Part shown: piece after piece, positions 5,921 to 13,967 of the stretch
Layout: every line of letters begins with the position of its first letter
Numbering within the stretch: the stretch's first letter is position 1
Assembly (NCBI GenBank): GCA_017887445.1
Contig: JAGHIA010000111.1
Location: 1 to 49,228 of the forward strand
From: Fusicatenibacter sp.
GTDB lineage: Bacteria > Bacillota > Clostridia > Lachnospirales > Lachnospiraceae
Length of the DNA stretch: 49,228 nucleotides
Direction of reading: 5' to 3'
The notes under the pieces: model-generated
Databases searched by the model: none
Told to the model about the DNA's origin: nothing
What the model saw: only the letters and a program-made list of their open reading frames with translations
Translations under genes and position numbers: made by a program

Positions 5921-8650
5921 ATGAAACAGAAATTTGATGTGACAGGAATGACCTGTTCCGCCTGCTCGTCGCGGGTGGAGAAATGCGTCCGCAGGCTGGA
6001 TGGGGTGAAGGATGTGAGCGTGAACCTGCTGACCAACAGTATGCAGGTGGAGTATGAGGAGCAGACGTTGTCGGAGGAAGGGATCATCGAAGCGGTGGTA
6101 CATGCCGGCTACGGAGCCAGTGTAAAGAGCGGCGGCCAGACGCCCGGCGGAAACGCTGCGGCGGCCGGGAAAAGCGCGGCACAGGTGGAAAAGCCCAATC
6201 CAGTGGAGGAACAGATGCAGAATATGAAGCGTCGGCTGATCCTTTCTTTCGTTTTTCTGATTCCGCTGATGTATGTATCCATGGGACATATGGTGGGACT
6301 TCCATTGCCCTGGTTTCTGGAAGGGACAGAAAACGCGGTGGGATTTGCGTTCACCCAGTTTCTGTTCTGTCTGCCGGTAGCGTTCATCAACAAAGCGTAT
6401 TATACGAAAGGCTTTTCCACGCTGTTTCACGGGGCGCCGAATATGGATACGCTGATCGCCGTCGGTTCCTCGGCTTCCCTGATCTACGGTATCTTTGCGA
6501 TCTACCGTATGGGATATGGCCTGGGCGTGCAGGATTTTGAACTGGTCCATCAGTATCAGCACGACTTGTATTTTGAGTCCGCTGTGATGATCCTCGCGCT
6601 GATCAATGTGGGAAAATACCTGGAGGCCCGCTCCAAAGGAAAGACCAGCGAGGCCATCACAAAGCTGATGAACCTTGCGCCGCGGACGGCGGTGGTGGAG
6701 CGGAACGGAAAAGAGATTCGCGTTCCGGTGGAGCAGGTGGCGGTGGGCGACGTTGTGATCGTGAAGCCAGGGGAGAGCATCCCGGTGGATGGGGTGATCC
6801 TGGAAGGCAGCACCAGCGTGGATGAGGCGGCCATCACCGGAGAGAGTATCCCGGTGGAGAAACAGCCGGGCGATTCTGTGATCGCCGCGACCATCAACAA
6901 GGCAGGCTATGTGAAAGCCAGAGCCACCAGAGTCGGAGACGATACCACGTTTTCACAGATCATCCGTCTGGTGGAGGACGCCAGCGCCAGCAAAGCACCC
7001 ATCGCGAAGATTGCAGACAAGATCGCGGGAATCTTCGTTCCGGTGGTCATGACCATCGCCCTGGTCACAGCCATCGTATGGATGGTTTCCGGCGCGGAAT
7101 TTGAGTTTGCCCTGTCCTGTGCCATCAGCGTTCTGGTGATCTCCTGCCCCTGTGCGCTGGGGCTGGCCACACCGGTGGCGATCATGGTCGGAACGGGAAA
7201 AGGCGCGGAAAACGGAATCCTGATCAAATCCGGCGAGGCTCTGGAAGTGACCCACAGTATCCAGAGCGTTGTGCTGGATAAGACAGGTACGATCACACAG
7301 GGAAAACCAGTGGTGACGGATCTGATCCACAGCGATTCACTGGCAGAGCGGAAGTTCCTGGAGATCGCCGCGGCCATGGAGGCGAGAAGCGAGCATCCGC
7401 TGGCTGAAGCGATCATGGAAAAAGCAAAGGCAGAAAAGATTACCTGGCCGGAGACGGAAGAGTTCCAGGCAATCCCGGGCAAAGGCATCCAGGCAAAGAT
7501 TGACGGCAGATGGTATTATGCCGGAAACCTGCGGCTGATGGAGGAAAAGGGCATCGGCTGCCGGGGGTCTCAAAGACAGATGGACCAGCTGGCAGAGGAG
7601 GGAAAAACCCCGCTTTTGTTTGCGGATGAGAACGGAATGATCGGTATGATTGGAGCGGCGGACGTGGTGAAACCTACCAGCGCCCAGGCGATCAGGGAAC
7701 TGAAGAAGCTGGGGATTGAGGTGATTATGCTCACCGGCGACAATCGCAGGACAGCGGCAGCCATTCAGCGGCAGCTGGGCATTGACACGGTAATCGCGGA
7801 GGTGCTTCCTCAGGATAAGGAGCGGGAAGTGGCGCGGCTTCAGAGGGAAGGAAGAAAGGTCGCCATGGTCGGCGACGGAATGAACGACGCGCCGGCGCTG
7901 GCCCGGGCCGATGTGGGGATCGCCATTGGCGCCGGCACGGATGTGGCCATCGAGAGCGCGGATATTGTTCTGATGAAAAACGATTTGCTGGATGTTGTGA
8001 CAGCCATTGGCCTTAGCAAGGCGGTTATCCGCAACATCAAGGAAAACCTGTTCTGGGCGTTCTTTTACAATGCCTGCGGAATCCCGCTGGCCGCCGGCGT
8101 GTTTTACACGGCTTTTGGATGGAAGCTGAGTCCCATGTTCGGGGCGGCGGCCATGAGCCTGAGCAGTTTCTTTGTGGTGATGAACGCTCTGCGGCTGAGA
8201 TTTTTCCATGTGCTGAAAAAGCCGGAAGATGGAGAAAAACATGTGGAGGCGCAGACAGCGCCTGGGCTGTCCGAAGCGGCAGAGCAAAACAGCGCGGTGC
8301 ATGGAGCAACGGAAAAAAGCGGTGCAGTGTCTGGAGTGGCAGAGAAAAATGGCACAGCATCTGCCGGGACTGCGCAAGACCGTAGTTCGCAGGCGGAGAA
8401 GCCGCAGAAGTCCGGAGGCCGCCAGATTACCATGAAGATTGAGGGAATGATGTGCAGCCACTGTCAGGCGGCGGTGACGAAAGCGCTGAATAAAGTGCCA
8501 GGCGTAAGCGCCTCCGTGAGTCTGGAGGACAACGCCGCTTATATCGACGCGGAGGACGGCGCGGACGTGGAACAGATGAAGGAAGCGGTGACCGACGCCG
8601 GATATGAAGTGACGGGTGTGGAGGAAACAATTCGTACACCGTATATTTAG
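5921..8650 (+). CDS. copA: Copper-translocating P1B-type ATPase with HMA domains at both ends
   Basis: A 909-residue Cu(I) exporter of the inner membrane. In order: N-terminal heavy-metal-associated domain with CxxC (GMTCSACSS, C12 and C15); transmembrane helices from about residue 104; actuator domain with TGES (about 306-309); membrane motif CPC (409-411) that carries copper across; DKTGT phosphorylation site (D453); the HP motif (SEHPLAEA); GDGMNDAPA hinge; final helices; an Ala/Glu-rich linker; and a second HMA domain with MCSHC at the C-terminus. I chose ATG 5921 because GGAAGGAG (5908-5915) precedes it; an in-frame TTG at 5906 overlaps that site. A promoter and CsoR-like operator lie upstream. 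The C-terminal HMA domain is not the common layout; a fused copper chaperone is the simplest reading. Confidence 0.96.
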   Translation: MKQKFDVTGMTCSACSSRVEKCVRRLDGVKDVSVNLLTNSMQVEYEEQTLSEEGIIEAVVHAGYGASVKSGGQTPGGNAAAAGKSAAQVEKPNPVEEQMQNMKRRLILSFVFLIPLMYVSMGHMVGLPLPWFLEGTENAVGFAFTQFLFCLPVAFINKAYYTKGFSTLFHGAPNMDTLIAVGSSASLIYGIFAIYRMGYGLGVQDFELVHQYQHDLYFESAVMILALINVGKYLEARSKGKTSEAITKLMNLAPRTAVVERNGKEIRVPVEQVAVGDVVIVKPGESIPVDGVILEGSTSVDEAAITGESIPVEKQPGDSVIAATINKAGYVKARATRVGDDTTFSQIIRLVEDASASKAPIAKIADKIAGIFVPVVMTIALVTAIVWMVSGAEFEFALSCAISVLVISCPCALGLATPVAIMVGTGKGAENGILIKSGEALEVTHSIQSVVLDKTGTITQGKPVVTDLIHSDSLAERKFLEIAAAMEARSEHPLAEAIMEKAKAEKITWPETEEFQAIPGKGIQAKIDGRWYYAGNLRLMEEKGIGCRGSQRQMDQLAEEGKTPLLFADENGMIGMIGAADVVKPTSAQAIRELKKLGIEVIMLTGDNRRTAAAIQRQLGIDTVIAEVLPQDKEREVARLQREGRKVAMVGDGMNDAPALARADVGIAIGAGTDVAIESADIVLMKNDLLDVVTAIGLSKAVIRNIKENLFWAFFYNACGIPLAAGVFYTAFGWKLSPMFGAAAMSLSSFFVVMNALRLRFFHVLKKPEDGEKHVEAQTAPGLSEAAEQNSAVHGATEKSGAVSGVAEKNGTASAGTAQDRSSQAEKPQKSGGRQITMKIEGMMCSHCQAAVTKALNKVPGVSASVSLEDNAAYIDAEDGADVEQMKEAVTDAGYEVTGVEETIRTPYI

Positions 8651-8658
8651 CAGGAAAA

Positions 8659-8697
8659 ATATGCAGCCGGCTGTGAGGAAAACATTCGGCTGCATAT
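8659..8697. terminator. Stem-loop between convergent copA and the M24 peptidase gene
   Basis: ATATGCAGCCG (8659-8669) pairs perfectly with CGGCTGCATAT (8687-8697). On the minus strand the stem is followed by a T-run (from AAAAAT at 8655-8660), on the plus strand only by TTTC, so it may stop transcription from both sides with unequal strength. Confidence 0.6.
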
Positions 8698-8723
8698 TTC
8701 GTATACGGGGTTTGATAGAGCGT

Positions 8724-8737
8724 GGCTGAACTGTTAC
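8724..8737. repeat. Family-1 half-element
   Basis: Bases 8725-8737 are one arm, GCTGAACTGTTAC. The opposite arm is missing. A small TACGC/GCGTA hairpin follows at 8738-8758. It lies between convergent genes. Confidence 0.55.
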
Positions 8738-8775
8738 GTACGCCTGGCTTTGCGTAGCGTCGGCCCTTGATATTA

Positions 8776-9864
8776 TCAATCTTCTAACGGCACAACAATC
8801 AGGTCTTTTGGAAAATGGTTCAGAACCTCGCAGCCGTCTTCCGTGATCAGGACCAAGTCCTCGATTCGGACGCCGATGCCTTCTTCCGGCAGATAAATTC
8901 CCGGCTCGATGGAGAATACCTGACCTGGCTGGATCATGCTCTCGTTGACGGCGGATACGTCCCCGGACTCGTGGTCCTCAATGCCGATGGAGTGGCCGGT
9001 CCGGTGTGTGAAGGCGTCCCCGTAGCCCATTTCCGTGATATAACTGCGGCAGGCGTTGTCCACATCGCACATTCTCGCGCCGGGACGCGCGGCGTCGATG
9101 CCCCGCTGCTGCGCCTCGCGGACGATTTCATAAACCTGCCGCGCCTTTTGGGAAACCTCTTCTAAAAACACGGTGCGGGTCATGTCTGAGCAGTAATTGT
9201 TCAGGATGCCGCCGATGTCCAGCACAACGCTGTCTCCGCGCTTTCCACGGGTGGAGTCGGTGCTGTGGTGAGGGTCCGCGCCGGATTTTCCGTAGGCTGT
9301 GATCGGCGGGAAGGACACATCCGAGTGACCGGAAGCGGCGTAAAGCTCACGAACCTTCCGCTCCAGCTCTTTTTCCGTAAACCCTTTTCCGGTCAGAGGG
9401 ATCAGCTGCTCCATGACACGGTCGTTGGCCAGGGATGCCTCACGCATCAGCTGCTGTTCCTTTGCGTCCTTGATGCGCCGCACATCGTCGATGATGTGGG
9501 AACTGTTCCGGTAGGCGCTGGCCCCGTTCAGCTCCTGAAGGCGCAGGAGAAAGCCTGCCGGCCAGGTTTTGTCGATTCCCAGAGGCCGGTCTTTCTCCGT
9601 GTATCTGCTGAGAAGCTCCACCGCGTCCTGGGTATCGTCATACCAGATCAATTCCACGCCCAGAGGATCTTTCTGGGGAAACAGCCGGTTGATGATCAGT
9701 TTGTGGCCGCCGCTGACATTCAGGTAAAGCGCCAGCATACGCTCGCCGGGATGGATCCAGGTTCCGGTGAGATAGAAGATCGCGGCCGGGTCAGAGACAA
9801 TCAGCTGAGTGAGGCCCTGCTCCTTCATGGCCGCAAGGATGCGTGATATTTTTGATTGGTCCAT
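8776..9864 (-). CDS. M24-family Xaa-Pro aminopeptidase/dipeptidase
   Basis: A 362-residue cytoplasmic metallopeptidase that releases N-terminal residues next to proline or cleaves Xaa-Pro dipeptides. The N-terminal creatinase-like domain covers about residues 1-130 and the pita-bread catalytic domain the rest. All five metal ligands are visible: D216 (VVLDIGG), D227 (CSDMTRT), H291 (HRTGHSIG), E320 (FSIEPGIY) and E335 (VRIEDLV). Length fits the short PepP/PepQ group of Firmicutes. AAAGGAA lies upstream of ATG 9864. The gene is downstream of purC on the same strand but separated from it by the purC terminator, so it is probably transcribed alone. PepP versus PepQ is not decided. Confidence 0.92.
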   Translation of the reverse strand: MDQSKISRILAAMKEQGLTQLIVSDPAAIFYLTGTWIHPGERMLALYLNVSGGHKLIINRLFPQKDPLGVELIWYDDTQDAVELLSRYTEKDRPLGIDKTWPAGFLLRLQELNGASAYRNSSHIIDDVRRIKDAKEQQLMREASLANDRVMEQLIPLTGKGFTEKELERKVRELYAASGHSDVSFPPITAYGKSGADPHHSTDSTRGKRGDSVVLDIGGILNNYCSDMTRTVFLEEVSQKARQVYEIVREAQQRGIDAARPGARMCDVDNACRSYITEMGYGDAFTHRTGHSIGIEDHESGDVSAVNESMIQPGQVFSIEPGIYLPEEGIGVRIEDLVLITEDGCEVLNHFPKDLIVVPLED

Positions 9865-9921
9865 ATCAGTCGGTTCCTTTCTGGTTGAGGTTTGTATGGA
9901 AACAGCGTTTCACGCGGTTTC

Positions 9922-9964
9922 AAAAACTCCGGCGCAGGACATGTTCATGTTCTCTGCGCCGGAG
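9922..9964 (-). terminator. Intrinsic terminator of purC
   Basis: An 11-bp perfect stem, CTCCGGCGCAG (9927-9937) with CTGCGCCGGAG (9954-9964). On the minus strand it is followed by TTTTTG (complement of 9921-9926), which puts the terminator in the direction of purC. Confidence 0.85.
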
Positions 9965-9979
9965 CTGTCATGGTGCGCG

Positions 9980-10037
9980 GTTTATGCACATTCTGTGCGA
10001 AAATACCTCGCGGGATAGTGGCAGGCTGAACTGTCAC
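9980..10037 (-). repeat. Partial copy of the 144-bp palindromic element
   Basis: Matches the end of the 11064-11206 copy: a GCACATTCTGTGCG-type hairpin, then ACCTCGCGGGATAGTGGCAG, ending in the arm GCTGAACTGTCAC at 10025-10037. The half with the large terminal palindrome is missing. It lies just after the purC stop codon. Confidence 0.75.
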
Positions 10038-10045
10038 AGGAAGAA

Positions 10046-10906
10046 TTACAGTTTTTTGCCTGTGAGCATTTCGTAACCCTGCAGATATTTGTCGATGGTT
10101 TTCTGGACAATCTCATCCGGAAGGGTCCAGTCGTTGTCCGGATTTGCTTTCAGCCAGTCGCGGGCGAACTGTTTGTCGAAGGACGGCTGTCCATGTCCCG
10201 GCTCATAGCCTTCTGCCGGCCAGAAACGGGAGCTGTCCGGGGTGAGCATTTCGTCGCCGAGAACAATGTTTCCGTTTTCATCAAGGCCGAACTCGAATTT
10301 TGTGTCGGCGATGATGATGCCGCGGCTCAGTGCGTAGTCGGCGCATTTTTTGTAAAGCGCGATGGTATAATCGCGGAGCTTTGCCGCGTATTCCTCGCCT
10401 TTGCCGGGGAAGTATTTCTCCAGGTGCGCGATGCTCTGCTCGTAGGAGATGTTTTCATCGTGGTCCCCGATTTCGGCTTTGGTGGACGGAGTGTAAATCG
10501 GTTCCGGTAGCTTGTCGGATTCCTTCAGGCCTTCCGGCAGCTTGATGCCGCATACGGTGCCGTCTTTCTGGTAGCTTGCCCAGCCGCTTCCGGTGATGTA
10601 GCCGCGGACGATGCACTCGATGGGGAGCATGTTCAGCTTCTTGCACATCATGCTGTTTCCGTCAAACTGCGGCTGATGGAAAAACTCAGGCATGTCCTTT
10701 ACGTCGGCGGAGATCATGTGGTTGGGCAGAATGTCCTTGGTCATATCGAACCAGAATTTGGACATCTGAGTCAGAACGGCGCCTTTTTTGGTCACCTGAT
10801 TTTTCAGAATGACATCGAAGCAGCTGATGCGGTCGGTAGCCACCATGATCAGGCTGTCGCCATTGTCGTAGATTTCGCGGACTTTTCCTTCTTTGATAGG
10901 TTTCAT
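10046..10906 (-). CDS. purC: Phosphoribosylaminoimidazole-succinocarboxamide (SAICAR) synthase
   Basis: A 286-residue enzyme of purine biosynthesis that joins CAIR and aspartate with ATP. Recognisable segments: GKVREIYDNGDSLIMVATDR at the N-terminus (nucleotide-binding strand and loop), IECIVRGYITGSGW in the middle, and DTKFEFGLDENG followed by the DEMLTPDSSRFW block. These are diagnostic of PurC. I chose ATG 10906 because GAGGTG (10913-10918) lies 6 bases ahead; an in-frame GTG at 10915 overlaps that site. The gene stands alone, away from other pur genes, with its own terminator at 9922-9964 and an AT-rich promoter region upstream. Confidence 0.96.
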   Translation of the reverse strand: MKPIKEGKVREIYDNGDSLIMVATDRISCFDVILKNQVTKKGAVLTQMSKFWFDMTKDILPNHMISADVKDMPEFFHQPQFDGNSMMCKKLNMLPIECIVRGYITGSGWASYQKDGTVCGIKLPEGLKESDKLPEPIYTPSTKAEIGDHDENISYEQSIAHLEKYFPGKGEEYAAKLRDYTIALYKKCADYALSRGIIIADTKFEFGLDENGNIVLGDEMLTPDSSRFWPAEGYEPGHGQPSFDKQFARDWLKANPDNDWTLPDEIVQKTIDKYLQGYEMLTGKKL

Positions 10907-10946
10907 ATTCAACACCTCGTCATTTGTGATTTTTACTTCCTATATA

Positions 10947-10976
10947 AGAATACACATAAGCAGTGGTAAAAAGCAA
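10947..10976 (-). promoter_or_regulatory. Possible purC promoter
   Basis: On the minus strand TTGCTT (10976-10971), an 18-bp spacer and TATTCT (10952-10947), about 40 bases before the start codon. An overlapping TTTACC/TATATA pair is an alternative. I see no purine riboswitch consensus in the short leader. Confidence 0.45.
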
Positions 10977-11014
10977 TATGTTATTTATAAAATTTTCTAA
11001 TATATTACAATAAG

Positions 11015-11042
11015 GCAACGATTCAGCTGGCTGAACGGATGC
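11015..11042. repeat. Family-1 palindrome, 28 bp (diverged)
   Basis: Arms GCAACGATTCAGC (11015-11027) and GCTGAACGGATGC (11030-11042) around TG. The central part of the arms pairs; outer bases have drifted. It lies 21 bases before the full-length element at 11064-11206. No clear flanking duplication. Confidence 0.7.
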
Positions 11043-11063
11043 GGAAATACTGTTATGGAAATG

Positions 11064-11206
11064 GTAACCGTTCAGCGTTGCTGAACGATTACACGCTTCG
11101 CGATGCACAGAAACTGCATTTCATGCAGTTTCGCGCTGCAGGCCTCGGGTTTTCGCGCATGCTGCGCGAAAACACCTCGCGGGATAGTGGCAGGCTGAAC
11201 TGTTAT
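11064..11206 (-). mobile_element. Full 143-bp palindromic MITE-like element (inverse orientation)
   Basis: The reverse complement matches the element at 20804-20947 over its whole length with about a dozen differences by hand alignment. It starts with the palindrome GTAACCGTTCAGC / GCTGAACGATTAC (11064-11076, 11080-11092), runs through a perfect GAAACTGCAT/ATGCAGTTTC hairpin and a TTTCGCGCA/TGCGCGAAA hairpin, and ends in an arm at 11194-11206. Flanks TGGAAATG (11056-11063) and TTCAAATG (11208-11215) agree at 6 of 8 bases, a possible decayed duplication. Confidence 0.82.
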
Positions 11207-11236
11207 TTTCAAATGTCATAAAAAGCAAATCAGCGC

Positions 11237-11265
11237 TTGCGAAAACAGCTGGCGGAGTATACTAT
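11237..11265 (+). promoter_or_regulatory. Promoter of the metallophosphoesterase gene
   Basis: TTGCGA (11237-11242), 17-bp spacer, TACTAT (11260-11265), 42 bases before the start codon. It begins right after the full-length repeat. Confidence 0.65.
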
Positions 11266-11307
11266 GATAGTACATAGACACTGCAGCCTTTTGGGGGGAG
11301 GAATCGT

Positions 11308-12072
11308 ATGATTTATGTGACAGGAGATTGTCATGGGGAATGGACGCGTTTCAGCACAAAGAAGTTTCCCGAGCAGAAGGAGATGACAAAGGAAGATTTT
11401 GTGATCGTGTGCGGGGATTTCGGCTACTGGACGCCGTCTAAGGAGCAGGAATATTGGATGGACTGGCTGGAAAAAAAGCCGTTCACTACGCTTTTTGTGG
11501 ATGGAAATCATGAAAACTTCGACGGACTGTACCAGTACGCCCCAAAGCTGTGGAGAGGCGGTACGGTACATAAAATCCGGGAGACCGTGCTGCATCTGAT
11601 GCGCGGGCAGGTGTTCGAACTGGACGGGAAACGGTTCTTTACATTTGGGGGCGCTCGTTCCCATGATATCCAGGGAGGGGTGCTGGATCCGGAGGACCCG
11701 GAGTTTCAGAGAAAAAGACGGGCGGCAGAACGCAGGAACCTTTTTTACCGGATTGATCACCAATCCTGGTGGCGGGAGGAGATGCCTTCCCGGGAGGAGA
11801 TGGAAGAAGGCCGCCGGAATCTGGAGCGGCATGGCTGGCAGGTGGATTATGTGATTTCGCATTGCTGCCGAACCTGCACACAGGAGCTTTTGACTGACGG
11901 ACGACGGGAAGCGGACGAGCTGACGGAATATTTCACAGAGATTTATGAAAAGCTGAAGCTGCGCCAGTGGTTTTTTGGACATTACCATATGGATGGAAAA
12001 GTCACCGGCAAAGAAACGGTCTTGTACGAGAAAATCTGCAGGATTAAATGTGACGATTCGGCCAGGAACTGA
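11308..12072 (+). CDS. Calcineurin-like metallophosphoesterase
   Basis: A 254-residue cytoplasmic phosphoesterase. The metal-binding motifs occur in the standard order: GDCHG (D7, H9), GDFG (D37), GNHE (N67, H68), a histidine in VISHCC, and GHYHMDG near the C-terminus. The last strand is followed by about 30 residues. Substrate unknown; family members act on phosphoproteins, nucleotides or phosphodiesters. ATG 11308 follows GGGGGGAGGA. The final codons (from 12050) are written by a family-1 half-repeat, so the native C-terminus was probably altered by insertion. No operon partner. Confidence 0.9.
   Translation: MIYVTGDCHGEWTRFSTKKFPEQKEMTKEDFVIVCGDFGYWTPSKEQEYWMDWLEKKPFTTLFVDGNHENFDGLYQYAPKLWRGGTVHKIRETVLHLMRGQVFELDGKRFFTFGGARSHDIQGGVLDPEDPEFQRKRRAAERRNLFYRIDHQSWWREEMPSREEMEEGRRNLERHGWQVDYVISHCCRTCTQELLTDGRREADELTEYFTEIYEKLKLRQWFFGHYHMDGKVTGKETVLYEKICRIKCDDSARN
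12050..12063. repeat. Family-1 half-element overlapping the phosphoesterase 3' end
   Basis: GTGACGATTCGGCC matches the element end GTAACGATTCAGCC with the A-to-G change that destroys the in-frame TAA-like context, so the reading frame runs on 3 more codons to TGA at 12070. Only one arm is present. Confidence 0.5.
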
Positions 12073-12115
12073 TTGATGGAGATATGTACATGAAGATTGA
12101 TTTTGGCCAGATTTA

Positions 12116-12170
12116 GAGCGTGCAGATTGCAGGAATGAATTTTCTAATATACTCTGGAGCGTGTCGGGTG
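12116..12170 (+). repeat. Family-2 repeat half (diverged)
   Basis: GAGCGTGCAGATTGCAGGAA, then TTTTCTAATATACTCTGG and AGCGTGTCGG: the pattern of the right half of the family-2 element (GCATCTTGCAG, TTTTCAAACATGCTC). Strongly diverged; assigned by word order as much as identity. Confidence 0.45.
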
Positions 12171-12233
12171 GAAACGGTCGGGCGATTGGTAAGCCAGAAC
12201 GGAATTAGAACCACATGAAAACAGTTTTTTGAT

Positions 12234-12268
12234 AATAAAAAAACCCGGTAAATTCAATCATTACCGGG
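12234..12268 (-). terminator. Intrinsic terminator of tRNA-Thr
   Basis: CCCGGTAA (12244-12251) pairs with TTACCGGG (12261-12268). On the minus strand the stem is followed by TTTTTTT, about 11 bases after the tRNA 3' end. Confidence 0.88.
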
Positions 12269-12278
12269 CCTTTACAAA

Positions 12279-12351
12279 AGCCGAAAAAGGGACTCGAACC
12301 CTCGACCCCTTCATTACGAGTGAAGTGCTCTACCGACTGAGCTATTTCGGC
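12279..12351 (-). tRNA. tRNA-Thr (anticodon CGT)
   Basis: A 73-base cloverleaf on the minus strand. Acceptor stem GCCGAAA/TTTCGGC, D-arm GCTC...GAGC with AGTCGGTA loop, anticodon arm CTTCA-CTCGTAA-TGAAG giving anticodon CGT, T-arm with TTCGAGT loop, discriminator T. CCA is not encoded. Reads ACG codons. A promoter (12372-12399) and a terminator (12244-12268) show that it is transcribed alone. Confidence 0.95.
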
Positions 12352-12371
12352 CTGTGCTAAGCACAAAACCT

Positions 12372-12399
12372 ATTATACCTGATTTCTGAAAAAATGCAA
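12372..12399 (-). promoter_or_regulatory. Promoter of tRNA-Thr
   Basis: On the minus strand TTGCAT (12399-12394), 16-bp spacer, consensus TATAAT (12377-12372), 20 bases before the tRNA 5' end. Confidence 0.75.
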
Positions 12400-12555
12400 C
12401 AACTTTTTTCAAAAATCTCGAAAAAACTGTAACCGTTCGTTACTGTTTACGGGTCAGCCGCGTTGGCAGGAACAATAAAAGCATACGCTTATGAATGGAA
12501 AGATGTAAACAGAGAAACACTTGTAAGGAAAGAACTTTGAGGACAGGAGAACATA

Positions 12556-13788
12556 TTGAGCAGAGAGATAAAAAGGCAAAACATCCAACGTCTGGAGCAA
12601 TATTTTCACAACGGATGTAAAAAAGACTGCCGGCAGAAGCTTGGTGTCGAACTGGAGCATTTTATTGTAGAACCGAAGCGTCAGAAAAACGTGCCGTATT
12701 CCGGCGCCGGAGGAGTGCGGGAGCTTCTGGAAGAGTGGCAGACGTTTTATCCGGGCGTGTACCGGGAGGACGGCGTCTTGCTTGGTCTGTACAACAGCGA
12801 ATATGGACTTTCTCTGGAGCCTGCGGCCCAGCTGGAGATCAGCATCGCGCCGCAGGAGAAGATTTCCAGCATCGAGCGTGTTTACCGGTCGTTTCTGAAA
12901 ACCGTTTTGCCGTCCCTGGAACGGAGAGGGTATGCGCTGGTCACAGCCGGCTGCCGTCCCTTTGGGACATCGGAGGAACTGGAGCTGATCCCCAAGAAGC
13001 GGTACAGATACATGGATGCTTATTTTCAGGAAAAAGGGCCTGCAGGACGGCAGATGATGCGCAGCACCGCGGCCACCCAGGTATCCATCGACTACTGCAG
13101 CGAGCAGGATTTTATCAGAAAATACCGGACGGCCTGCCTGGCGATGCCGGCGCTGAAGCTGCTGACGGATAATACAAGGATTCTGGAGGGTAAACCGTAT
13201 TCCGGTTATCTGGCGCGCACGGGGATCTGGTCCCGGGTGGATGAAGGCCGCTGCGGGATCCTGCCGGGGGTTTTCGACAGATCCTTTGGTTTTCGCGCTT
13301 ATGCGGAATATTTGTGGAAGCTGGAACCGATCGTCGTTCCTGAGAAAGGGAGCGTTCGGCCAGTGGGACATCAAAGGGTGTGCGGCCTGTGGGCGGACCG
13401 TCTTCTGGAGGAGGAAGAAATCGCGCACATTCTCTCCATGACGTTTCCGGATGTGCGGGTAAAACAGTATGTGGAGATCCGCGGCGCGGACAGTATGCCG
13501 CTGCCGTATGTGCTGGCCTACACCGCTCTGCTCAAGGGACTGACGTTTGATAAGACTGCCGGCGAAGAACTGCTTGACCGGTATCCGGTGGACAGCGCGG
13601 CAGTGAAAAAGGCGGAACGCTCTCTTGCGGAAAAAGGGTTTGAAGGGGAAATCTACGGCGAACCGGCGGCGGGATTCTGCAGACGGCTGATAGATTTGGC
13701 GGCGAAGCAGCTGGCGTCGGAGGAGCGAAGATGTCTGGAGCTTTTTGAAGAACTGGTACAGATGAAAAAAACGATGGGGCGTGAGTAA
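12556..13788 (+). CDS. Glutamate-cysteine ligase, GCS2 (plant/EgtA-like) type
   Basis: A 410-residue carboxylate-amine ligase that would join glutamate and cysteine with ATP to gamma-glutamylcysteine. Family signatures: GVELEHFIVEP near the N-terminus (metal/ATP-binding glutamates), the LEPAAQLEISIAP block, LTDNTRILEGKP in the middle, and QYVEIRGADSMPLPY, the arginine-containing segment conserved in GCS2 enzymes. The start is TTG 12556, with AGGAG at 12545-12549; no ATG in frame fits better. An ATP-grasp ligase gene follows 180 bases downstream, which argues for a two-step pathway to a thiol tripeptide or related compound. The gap between them carries an 81-bp mobile element. Cytoplasmic. Family firm; cysteine as substrate is from family knowledge. 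Confidence 0.85.
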   Translation: MSREIKRQNIQRLEQYFHNGCKKDCRQKLGVELEHFIVEPKRQKNVPYSGAGGVRELLEEWQTFYPGVYREDGVLLGLYNSEYGLSLEPAAQLEISIAPQEKISSIERVYRSFLKTVLPSLERRGYALVTAGCRPFGTSEELELIPKKRYRYMDAYFQEKGPAGRQMMRSTAATQVSIDYCSEQDFIRKYRTACLAMPALKLLTDNTRILEGKPYSGYLARTGIWSRVDEGRCGILPGVFDRSFGFRAYAEYLWKLEPIVVPEKGSVRPVGHQRVCGLWADRLLEEEEIAHILSMTFPDVRVKQYVEIRGADSMPLPYVLAYTALLKGLTFDKTAGEELLDRYPVDSAAVKKAERSLAEKGFEGEIYGEPAAGFCRRLIDLAAKQLASEERRCLELFEELVQMKKTMGRE

Positions 13789-13843
13789 GAGCAAGGCCGC
13801 ATGATTCGTATTTTGTAATCGGAACGTTTTATTTTTTCAGAAA

Positions 13844-13940
13844 TGTAGTCCGTAACCGTTCAGCCAGCTGAATTGTTACAGCGTTTTCATACGGTCTGCG
13901 CAGTACATGCGCAGACCTGGCGGAACAATTACTGTAGTCC
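13844..13940. mobile_element. 81-bp palindromic mini-element with perfect 8-bp direct repeats
   Basis: The element 13852-13932 starts with the palindrome GTAACCGTTCAGC (13852-13864) / GCTGAATTGTTAC (13867-13879), continues with AGCGTTTTCATACGG and a GTCTGCGCA/TGCGCAGAC hairpin, and ends in an arm whose reverse complement is GTAATTGTTCCGCC. Identical octamers TGTAGTCC stand at 13844-13851 and 13933-13940. It lies between the glutamate-cysteine ligase and ATP-grasp genes. Confidence 0.82.
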
Positions 13941-13967
13941 TGCTCTGCAGGAAAAAAAGGAGTTGCC

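Noticed and set aside
7337-8779. 480-codon open frame on the minus strand
   Set aside because: Antisense of copA; rich in His, Arg and Cys with no family motif.
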